A DNA stretch of 9,122 nucleotides from Clostridia bacterium (lineage in GTDB: Bacteria > Bacillota > Clostridia > Christensenellales > UBA1242), in contig JAFYKU010000066.1 in assembly GCA_017537405.1 (NCBI GenBank), forward strand, positions 1 to 9,122. The letters run 5' to 3'. Both the position numbers and the translations under genes were made by a program. Below are positions 1 through 5,220 of the stretch, piece by piece. The first letter of the stretch is position 1. Each line of letters starts with the position of its first letter. Under the pieces are notes generated by a model that saw only the letters and a list, made by a program, of their open reading frames with translations, was not told where the DNA came from and did not search any database.

Positions 1-221
1 CCGAATTGAAAGGTGATTGTTGCTAGATGTTGTGAGTTAATGGGGGTAACGCCAATTTCTTCTTGTGTTTCGCGAATCATGGCTTGTTCAATACTTTCGC
101 CGGGTTCAATTTTCCCGCCTACTCCGTTGATTTTGCCAACACCAAAGCCGCGTTTTTTTTCGGCTAATAAAATTTGATTGTTTTTAATAATATAAAGTAA
201 AGTCGTTTGTTTATGTTTCAT
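1..221 (-). CDS. MTH1/MutT-like Nudix hydrolase, probable 8-oxo-dGTP diphosphatase (3' end cut by window edge)
   Basis: The first 73 codons are in the window, starting at the ATG at 221-219; the rest lies beyond the left edge. Probable role (family knowledge): hydrolysis of oxidised purine nucleoside triphosphates such as 8-oxo-dGTP to monophosphates in the cytoplasm, which keeps them out of DNA. The protein begins MKHKQTTLLYII, then GFGVGKINGVGGKIEPGE and a complete Nudix box at about residues 36-58 (G-x5-E-x7-RETQEEIGV). The GFGxGxxNGxGGK stretch before the box is characteristic of the MTH1 (NUDT1) branch rather than generic Nudix proteins. It lies downstream of another Nudix gene on the same strand, 43 bases away, but has its own promoter-like boxes with the -10 six bases from the ATG and no Shine-Dalgarno. 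Substrate assignment is by resemblance only. Confidence 0.85.
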   Translation of the reverse strand, partial: MKHKQTTLLYIIKNNQILLAEKKRGFGVGKINGVGGKIEPGESIEQAMIRETQEEIGVTPINSQHLATITFQF

Positions 222-227
222 ATCAAA

Positions 228-256
228 ATGATAGAATAAAATTAAAAAAAAATCAA
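228..256 (-). promoter_or_regulatory. Leaderless-type promoter of the MTH1-like gene
   Basis: On the minus strand, TTGATT (256-251, 4 of 6 to TTGACA) is followed by a 17-base spacer and TATCAT (233-228, 5 of 6 to TATAAT). Only six bases, TTTGAT, separate the -10 box from the ATG at 221. Transcription would start at or next to the A of the start codon, giving an mRNA with no 5' leader. The -35 box is also the descending arm of the terminator-like hairpin of the upstream gene. Confidence 0.55.
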
Positions 257-266
257 ATTATTGATT
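244..266 (-). terminator. Weak intrinsic-terminator-like hairpin after the LeuRS-like/Nudix gene
   Basis: On the minus strand, AATCAA (266-261), loop TAAT, and TTGATT (256-251) form a perfect 6-bp stem followed directly by seven further T residues (250-244). The stem overlaps the TAA stop codon at 267-265. The stem has only one G-C pair, so termination is probably partial. The same bases supply the -35 element of the next gene. Confidence 0.4.
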
Positions 267-1110
267 AGAGATTAGATTTTTTGATTAATTGAATCGCTTT
301 TATGCGGGCTTTGGCACGGGTAAGTTCGTTAAGCTCATTGGAATTAACCATGAGTCCATCGCCTTCATAAGCGCAGGGACCATTTTCGATGATATCCACA
401 GCAAATAAATTGTTTTGAACGGAGATAAATTTGTGAAGTTTAGATTTATCAATCCATTTTACGGTGTGTTCATTGCTTTCTTTTGTGGAAATTTGGGTTT
501 GTTTGTTGCTGTTTAGGTGTCCGAAAACGATATGCAAGGTTGCATGGCGGTTAACCCCTTTATAATCGGCGTAAAAGTGATTTAGTAGCATAATGGGGTA
601 AACATTGTCGATTGTGATATCTGTATAACCTGTTTCTTCTATGGTTTCACGGATTGCGGCAGCGGACGGGGTCTCATCGTTTTCGCGACCGCCAAGCACA
701 AATGATTTACAATCGCGATGGATAGAGCTGACACAAAGATAACTATCTTCGGTCCAGTGTTTAATGACAGCGATAACACTTTGCCTAGTTTGAATTGGTA
801 AATCGGGGCGAATGGCTTGGCTACCTGTTCCTTGGTATAATGGTGCAACTACTTGTTTAATAGGTATGTTGTTTTGTTGTGCAATTATAAAATGTTTTTG
901 AATGTGGGCAGGAATTAAAAAATATGCGTTTTTGATAGATGAAATTTGAAGAATAACTGGTAATTTTTCTCCTGTAAGCGGGTGAATAATCTCACCTTGA
1001 ATTGGAAAAGGGACTACCACGGCGGTAGCCCCATAAATAAGTTCTGGATAGATAATTTCGCATGAAATCTTTTCATTGCAAGATGTATTTAAACTAATCT
1101 TCATTATCAT
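265..1110 (-). CDS. Free-standing LeuRS editing-domain (CP1)-like protein with inserted Nudix domain
   Basis: A 281-residue chimera. Residues about 13-105 resemble the first half of the leucyl-tRNA synthetase CP1 editing domain: IYGATAVVV (cf. LFGATxxVV), HPLTGEKLPV, then IPAHIQKHF...NNIPIKQVV (cf. VPAHDERDF...YNLPIKxVI). Residues about 110-225 are a Nudix domain with a complete box (G140-x5-E146-x7-RETIEETGY). Residues about 245-275 return to CP1: CAYEGDGLMVNSNELNEL (cf. AYTGxGxLxNSGEFDGL). No synthetase catalytic core (HIGH, KMSKS) or anticodon-binding domain is present. The usual editing motifs have changed: the TTRPDT position reads IIYPEL, and the Asp of AHD is Ile (AHI), so deacylation of mischarged tRNA is doubtful while Nudix hydrolysis looks possible. 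Two starts are possible, ATG 1110 and ATG 1104; the second sits six bases from an extended -10-like motif. Real substrate unknown. Confidence 0.75.
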   Translation of the reverse strand: MIMKISLNTSCNEKISCEIIYPELIYGATAVVVPFPIQGEIIHPLTGEKLPVILQISSIKNAYFLIPAHIQKHFIIAQQNNIPIKQVVAPLYQGTGSQAIRPDLPIQTRQSVIAVIKHWTEDSYLCVSSIHRDCKSFVLGGRENDETPSAAAIRETIEETGYTDITIDNVYPIMLLNHFYADYKGVNRHATLHIVFGHLNSNKQTQISTKESNEHTVKWIDKSKLHKFISVQNNLFAVDIIENGPCAYEGDGLMVNSNELNELTRAKARIKAIQLIKKSNL

Positions 1111-1139
1111 AATGTAACATAATACTTCAAAAAAATGAA
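1111..1139 (-). promoter_or_regulatory. Possible leaderless-type promoter of the LeuRS-like/Nudix gene
   Basis: On the minus strand, TTCATT (1139-1134, 3 of 6 to the -35 consensus), 17 bases, then an extended -10-like TGT-TACATT (1119-1111) lie six bases before the ATG at 1104. An alternative -10, TATTAT (1124-1119), lies 8 bases before the ATG at 1110 but has no good -35 box. Both versions give a very short or absent 5' leader. No Shine-Dalgarno is visible. Confidence 0.3.
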
Positions 1140-1153
1140 AATACTTATTACAT
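1112..1153. repeat. Imperfect inverted repeat filling the gap between amidase and Nudix genes
   Basis: ATGTAA (1112-1117) and TTACAT (1148-1153) are perfect complementary outer arms. Inside, TTCA (1126-1129) and TGAA (1136-1139) flank a six-A loop; the middle parts do not pair. A 7-base direct repeat AATACTT occurs at 1121-1127 and 1140-1146. It could be a weak read-out hairpin for the amidase transcript or an operator for the next gene; AT-richness makes chance occurrence quite possible. Confidence 0.25.
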
Positions 1154-1154
1154 G

Positions 1155-2150
1155 TTAATTAAATAATGCGGCAAATGTGTTTGGTCCGGCAATTCCGTCA
1201 GCCGTAAGATTGTTGGCTGCTTGAAAAGCACGCACTTGATTAGCTGTATTAGGTCCGAAAACGCTATCTATTGTAGTTGGAAATCCTTTAACATACAATG
1301 CAGATTGTAAAATCCAAACCAAATTACCGCGACTACCTTGAGCAATATTACGAATTGCGGATTTGGTTTTTGGTCCAAAGATGCCGTCAATGGTTAATCC
1401 TGCACCGTAAGTTAAGTTTAATTCGGTTTGTAAAGCTCTAGTTAAAGCTCTTTGTGATTGTGGTCCCCAAATTCCATCGACTTTCAAGCCAGCGCCGTAG
1501 CGTGCGTTGAGTGTGTTTTGAATGCTGCGAATAGTGCTATTACCGGTTGTTGGTGGCGTTGGTGGGGTATTATTATCTGGTGGGGTATTGCCATTATCTG
1601 TAGAGCCAGATGGGTTACAAGTAACACCTACCGATTGCGCTAGACTACGAGCGATTGCATCGGCGTATTGGTCAAATTTTTGGTCAAATAACTCATTATC
1701 TTGGGCATTGTTAATAAAACCAAGTTCTAAAAGTAATGCTGGCGCCCTGGTTTCGCGTAAAACACTTAAATTGGCGCGTTTAACACCGCGGTTACTTTGA
1801 ACACCAACATTAACTAGGGCTTGTTGTAAAGCTTCGGCGGCTTGTAAAGATTTGTTCGATGCGTTAGTGTAAATGAGTGTTTCAACGCCGTTAGCGGTAT
1901 TATTTGTGGCTGAATTACGGTGAAATGCGACAAATAAGTCGGTATTGCGGTTGTTACTTATACGGCTGCGTTCCAATAATGGGATAAATTCATCTGTAGT
2001 ACGCGTGTAAACGACATTGACGCCACAGCGTTGCAATCTTTGACCGACGGCTTTTGCCAGGCGTAAGTTATCGTTTTTCTCTAAACGGGTGCCATTAACT
2101 GCACCTGCGTCATATCCTCCGTGTCCTGCGTCAATTACAATTGTTGCCAT
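1155..2150 (-). CDS. N-acetylmuramoyl-L-alanine amidase (Amidase_3) with C-terminal peptidoglycan-binding repeats
   Basis: A 331-residue zinc amidase that cleaves the bond between N-acetylmuramic acid and L-alanine of peptidoglycan. The catalytic domain spans residues 1-176: DAGHGG with zinc ligand H10, E24 in LEKND, H77 in FVAFHRNS, and catalytic E142 in LLLELGF. A Pro/Thr/Asn-rich linker (about 177-204) joins it to a binding region (205-331) with three related units around VDGIWGP (224-230), IDGIFGP (254-260) and IDSVFGP (294-300), ending in ADGIAGPNTFAALF. This layout is very common in Clostridia. The protein begins directly in the hydrolase fold (MATIVIDAGHGG), with no signal peptide or transmembrane segment, so export must be non-classical or lysis-dependent. 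It is divergent from the SleC-like gene across 70 bases, suggesting a shared wall-cleavage role. No clear Shine-Dalgarno is seen. Confidence 0.93.
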   Translation of the reverse strand: MATIVIDAGHGGYDAGAVNGTRLEKNDNLRLAKAVGQRLQRCGVNVVYTRTTDEFIPLLERSRISNNRNTDLFVAFHRNSATNNTANGVETLIYTNASNKSLQAAEALQQALVNVGVQSNRGVKRANLSVLRETRAPALLLELGFINNAQDNELFDQKFDQYADAIARSLAQSVGVTCNPSGSTDNGNTPPDNNTPPTPPTTGNSTIRSIQNTLNARYGAGLKVDGIWGPQSQRALTRALQTELNLTYGAGLTIDGIFGPKTKSAIRNIAQGSRGNLVWILQSALYVKGFPTTIDSVFGPNTANQVRAFQAANNLTADGIAGPNTFAALFN

Positions 2151-2220
2151 GTTATTTAGTTATGGTAGAAACATTTTTTTTGTTACTGCCATAAACTGGA
2201 AATAGTTTAAAAGGAGAAAT
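2151..2220. promoter_or_regulatory. Divergent intergenic region between amidase and SleC-like genes
   Basis: These 70 bases must drive both hydrolase genes. I see no strong -35/-10 pair. For the amidase, a weak GTAACA-16-CATAAC arrangement ends 8 bases from its ATG. The plus side carries a T-tract around 2174-2181 and the ribosome-binding site described separately. Joint regulation is plausible but not shown by any clear operator. Confidence 0.35.
2211..2216 (+). promoter_or_regulatory. Shine-Dalgarno site of the SleC-like gene
   Basis: AAGGAG lies four bases before the ATG at 2221. It is the only canonical ribosome-binding site in the window: most other genes have none and appear to be leaderless. 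It fixes the start of the SleC-like gene and suggests that this transcript has a normal 5' leader. Confidence 0.75.
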
Positions 2221-3981
2221 ATGGGATTAGGATATCTTAAAATCGCAGCAACAACCGGTAATGGTGTTGGACCTGTTGCAAATGCATCTTACATAATTAA
2301 AGATAAAAATGGCGCTGTTTTGTACAGTGGTTTGACGGACGAAAATGGAGATAGTCCGGTTTATTCATTACCAGCGCCGGATAGAGAATTTTCACAGTCG
2401 CCACAATCAAGGGTAACGCCCTATGCGTTATATGATGTGTCAATTCGTCAAAAGGATTTCCAAAGTGTGGATAAAATTGATGTACAAGTTTATGACCAGA
2501 TAACCACGGTAGTAGATTTAAATTTAGAACCATATATTCGTGGACAAGATGATGCTGACCAGAGTTTTGTCACGCCACCGCCGAATGTAGCTTTACCAAC
2601 TACGACACGGGGGCAAATTGGTACGAATACTTTGCCAGATGGACGAGTTTTGACTAGTGTGATTGTTCCAGATTACATTACAGTTCACTTAGCTGCACCA
2701 AATACAAGAGCGGCGAATGTAAGAGTACGCTTTTCTGATTATATAAAAAATGTAGTTTCAAGCGAAATCTACCCAACATGGCCGACTAATGCGATATTAG
2801 CAAATATAGCAGCTATTGTAACTTTTGCTTTAAATCGGATTTATACAGAATGGTATCGTTCGCGTGGTTATGATTTTGATATCACAAGTTCAACCGCTTT
2901 TGATATGGCATATGTGCCGAATCGGGAAATTTATGCCAATATCTCTGAGCTTGTGGATAGTGTGTTTACTGTGTATGCACAGCGTGAAGGATTTCGTAAT
3001 CCGTACTTTACTGAGTTTTGCAATGGTACGACATCAACTTGTAACGGTTTATCACAGTGGGGAACGGTATCTTTGGCAAATAACGGGCTTTCTGTTTTAA
3101 ATATTTTAAGGTATTATTATCCAAAAGATCTAATTTTGAGTAATGCACCGACCGGTGTCGTACAAAATTCATATCCAGGAACTCCTTTGCGAGTAGGTTC
3201 TTCTGGTACTGATGTTCGCCGTATTCAAACTTATTTAAATCGTATCCGTCAAAACTTTCCGCTGATACCGGCAATTAATCCAGTTGATGGTTCTTTTGGA
3301 ACTCAAACGCAGGAGGCGGTTAAGGTTTTTCAAAGGACATTTAATCTAACCAGTGACGGTGTGGTAGGGGTAGGAACATGGAATAAAATATCACAAATCT
3401 ATACCGCTGTGACTGGATTAGCCGAGTTGAATGGTGAAGGCGAAAGAATTGGTATCGGAAATACTCCGCCGACAACGGTATTAAGACAAGGTAGTCGGGG
3501 TAGTGATGTATTACAGTTACAATTTTTATTGAATTATATCGCTCAATTTTATCCGACATTATCAAGTGTTGCACAGGATAGTGTTTTTGGCGCAAACACG
3601 GCCAACGCTGTACGCAGTTTTCAAAGGTTATTCGGCTTAACTGCAGATGGGGTTGTTGGATCTGCGACATGGAATAAGCTATATCAAGTGTATCAAACAT
3701 TACAAAGCGGCGACTCTCCGTCAGGTGGAAGTGGTAATAATCCAATCCCTTGGCCTGGTGTTTATTTGCGTCAGGGTAGTACCGGAAGCAATGTTTCTAC
3801 ATTGCAAAGGTTGTTAAATAACGCTCGTAATACTTATGCACAATTACCATTTTTGCGGGTTGATGGAATTTTTGGTGCTAATACCAACAATGCAGTGCGT
3901 ATATTTCAGCGAGCAGCAGGATTAGTTGTGGATGGCATTGTGGGTCCAAACACCTGGAATGCGTTGGCAAGATTAGCCTAG
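2221..3981 (+). CDS. sleC: SleC-like peptidoglycan lytic enzyme (SpoIID/LytB-type catalytic domain, three PG-binding repeats)
   Basis: A 586-residue protein resembling the clostridial spore cortex-lytic enzyme SleC. Residues 1-110 form a beta-rich N-terminal domain of the SleC type (VANASYIIKDKNGAVLYSG...). Residues about 145-308 are the SpoIID/LytB-like lytic domain: IVPDYITVHL, FSDYIKNVVSSEIYPTW with E182 the likely catalytic acid by analogy to SpoIID, EWYRSRGYDFDIT, and C267/C274 in FCNGTTSTCNGLSQWG. Three PG_binding_1 units follow at about 320-396, 418-492 and 514-584; their LRxGSxGxDV-like starts are spaced 98 and 95 residues apart. From memory, C. perfringens SleC is about 440 residues, so this one is longer, with extra binding units. 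No signal peptide is visible. SleC cleaves cortex muropeptides during germination, but nothing else here indicates sporulation, so a role on vegetative or foreign walls is equally possible. Confidence 0.88.
   Translation: MGLGYLKIAATTGNGVGPVANASYIIKDKNGAVLYSGLTDENGDSPVYSLPAPDREFSQSPQSRVTPYALYDVSIRQKDFQSVDKIDVQVYDQITTVVDLNLEPYIRGQDDADQSFVTPPPNVALPTTTRGQIGTNTLPDGRVLTSVIVPDYITVHLAAPNTRAANVRVRFSDYIKNVVSSEIYPTWPTNAILANIAAIVTFALNRIYTEWYRSRGYDFDITSSTAFDMAYVPNREIYANISELVDSVFTVYAQREGFRNPYFTEFCNGTTSTCNGLSQWGTVSLANNGLSVLNILRYYYPKDLILSNAPTGVVQNSYPGTPLRVGSSGTDVRRIQTYLNRIRQNFPLIPAINPVDGSFGTQTQEAVKVFQRTFNLTSDGVVGVGTWNKISQIYTAVTGLAELNGEGERIGIGNTPPTTVLRQGSRGSDVLQLQFLLNYIAQFYPTLSSVAQDSVFGANTANAVRSFQRLFGLTADGVVGSATWNKLYQVYQTLQSGDSPSGGSGNNPIPWPGVYLRQGSTGSNVSTLQRLLNNARNTYAQLPFLRVDGIFGANTNNAVRIFQRAAGLVVDGIVGPNTWNALARLA
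3184..3969 (+). repeat. Three tandem peptidoglycan-binding repeats within the SleC-like gene
   Basis: The units begin with LRVGSSGTDV, LRQGSRGSDV and LRQGSTGSNV (residues 323, 421 and 516), each running through an FGxxTxxAVxxFQR motif to a DGxVGxxTWN motif. The spacing is near 96 residues, longer than the usual 60-residue PG_binding_1 module because each unit contains an extra loop (e.g. LNRIRQNFPLIPAINPVDG) and a linker. The DNA sequences have diverged, so this is an old protein-level duplication. Confidence 0.8.
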
Positions 3982-3986
3982 TTGAT

Positions 3987-4015
3987 TTGACACTATACCG
4001 GCAAAATGGTATAAT
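3987..4015 (+). promoter_or_regulatory. Perfect consensus sigma70/sigmaA promoter of the ATP-grasp gene, leaderless type
   Basis: TTGACA (3987-3992) and TATAAT (4010-4015) both match the consensus 6 of 6, with an ideal 17-base spacer. The ATG at 4021 follows TATAAT by only five bases (GTCAT), so the expected transcription start coincides with the A of ATG. Expression should be strong and translation leaderless. It lies wholly in the 39-base gap after the SleC-like gene. Confidence 0.85.
3994..4013. repeat. Inverted repeat between and into the promoter boxes (possible operator)
   Basis: TATACC (3994-3999) and GGTATA (4008-4013) are perfect 6-bp arms around an 8-base centre. The right arm covers the first four bases of the -10 box and the left arm lies in the spacer just after the -35. 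A protein bound here would block the promoter. The repeat also makes a hairpin, but no T-run follows, so it is a poor terminator for the SleC-like gene. Confidence 0.35.
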
Positions 4016-4020
4016 GTCAT

Positions 4021-5220
4021 ATGAAAAATATCTATTACATCGGATACCGTCAAGGTGATGCGGAAGCAAGTTTCTACAATCAAACCATGGACGGCTACTT
4101 CGCGGGAAGTATTACCGAATTGGGTAATAACAAACGCGGAAATGTTGCACACAACGCGACAACGCGTGTTCAATTAAGTCAAAATGTTGAGTTTGACGAA
4201 CGCAATACAAAAATCATTCGTGAATTTATTAATGAAAAATGTCGTGAAATTGTGGCAAGGGTGCCAGATGCATACTTTTATCCTTATTCGCCAGTTTATG
4301 CCAGTTATGTGCCAGATGAATTAAAAGATCGTATTTTATGTTGTAATGATCCAAAAGTTTTTGCGGTTTTGGATAGTAAATTCCAATTTCGTAAAATTTT
4401 TAAAGATATTTTACCATTTGCACCATATGAATACGTAGTTGGTTCAGAAATTATTAAGCGTTTAGAAGATGGAACTTATCCGAATGAAAAAGAGGTTGTT
4501 ATTCAACGTGATTACGGGGCAGGCGGCTTTGGTACCTTGGTCGTAAGTAAAAAATATTTTGCTGATCCAAAATTTAAAGAGCGTTCGATTCAAGAAATTT
4601 ATCCACGTGAAACCTACTTGGTTAGTGATTATATTGAATCAATTTGTTCAACCAGTTTGCATATGATTGTTTCTAATAATGAAGTGCATCTTTTACCTTC
4701 TTCATATCATCGTTATATTGATCATCATAAATTGGATTATGTAGAATTTAAGGCTTTTAATAAGTTACCAAAGGATATGTTGGAACAAGCTTACGAATAT
4801 GGGCATAAGTTTGGTGAATTTGTTCGAACCAGTAAAAAATACCGTATGCGTGGTTGGGTTCATATTGACCTATTGTTTGGCGTCGATGGTAAAGTTTATA
4901 CGATGGAAGCAAATCCACGTTTCGGTGGAGAAATCGGCTTGGAGAACCGCGTTTTCCGTGCGGCTGGGTTAGAGTCAGTATTTGAATACAATTATCGTGC
5001 GTTCTATGATGAAAAAACGGACTTTGCGGAAGGATTGAAAAAGGTTAAACCATTGGGAATATATCGTCATGCCGTAGTAAAGCGCCATGCTGATGGTGAA
5101 TTAGTGAGTGTTGAAGCAGAACATGTTAATCGTGAAGGTTTTGACATGACCTTAATTCGCGAAGAAGATGGTATGTATACACACTCGGTTTATGAATTGC
5201 AAACTGAAGATGAAGAATAA
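4021..5220 (+). CDS. ATP-grasp carboxylate-amine/thiol ligase family protein, substrate unknown
   Basis: A 399-residue cytoplasmic protein with an ATP-grasp fold. Family members activate a carboxylate as acyl phosphate and join it to an amine, thiol or similar group. An N-terminal pre-ATP-grasp-like part (about 1-110) has no close match I recognise. The nucleotide-binding region includes a glycine-rich loop, QRDYGAGGFGTLVV, at about 162-175. The metal-binding half contains WVHIDLLFGVDGKVYTMEANPRFGGE (279-304 region), with D283, E296, N298 and R300 in the usual E-x-N-P-R arrangement. All core residues look intact, so it should be active. The region after 335 is acidic at the end (TEDEE). It is transcribed alone from a strong consensus promoter and converges on glmS, so its neighbours do not reveal the substrate. 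It is not recognisably Ddl, PurK, PurT or biotin carboxylase. Confidence 0.8.
   Translation: MKNIYYIGYRQGDAEASFYNQTMDGYFAGSITELGNNKRGNVAHNATTRVQLSQNVEFDERNTKIIREFINEKCREIVARVPDAYFYPYSPVYASYVPDELKDRILCCNDPKVFAVLDSKFQFRKIFKDILPFAPYEYVVGSEIIKRLEDGTYPNEKEVVIQRDYGAGGFGTLVVSKKYFADPKFKERSIQEIYPRETYLVSDYIESICSTSLHMIVSNNEVHLLPSSYHRYIDHHKLDYVEFKAFNKLPKDMLEQAYEYGHKFGEFVRTSKKYRMRGWVHIDLLFGVDGKVYTMEANPRFGGEIGLENRVFRAAGLESVFEYNYRAFYDEKTDFAEGLKKVKPLGIYRHAVVKRHADGELVSVEAEHVNREGFDMTLIREEDGMYTHSVYELQTEDEE

Noticed and set aside
639..848. Short minus-strand open frame overlapping the LeuRS-like/Nudix gene
   Set aside because: Out-of-frame shadow of a gene with a recognisable domain; no motif of its own.
265..1110. 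Remnant (pseudogene) of a complete leucyl-tRNA synthetase
   Set aside because: The frame is open from start to stop, the domain ends are clean, and no HIGH, KMSKS or anticodon-binding remnants lie on either side; the neighbours begin within 45 bases.
1458..1800. Plus-strand open frames opposite the amidase gene
   Set aside because: They are antisense to the linker and catalytic domain of a clear amidase and encode low-complexity Trp/Gly- and Val-rich peptides that mirror the Pro/Thr/Asn-rich linker.
3341..3745. A 134-codon minus-strand open frame inside the SleC-like gene
   Set aside because: It lies opposite a well-supported coding region, has a composition unlike a real protein (rich in His, Tyr and Arg) and no promoter or ribosome-binding site.
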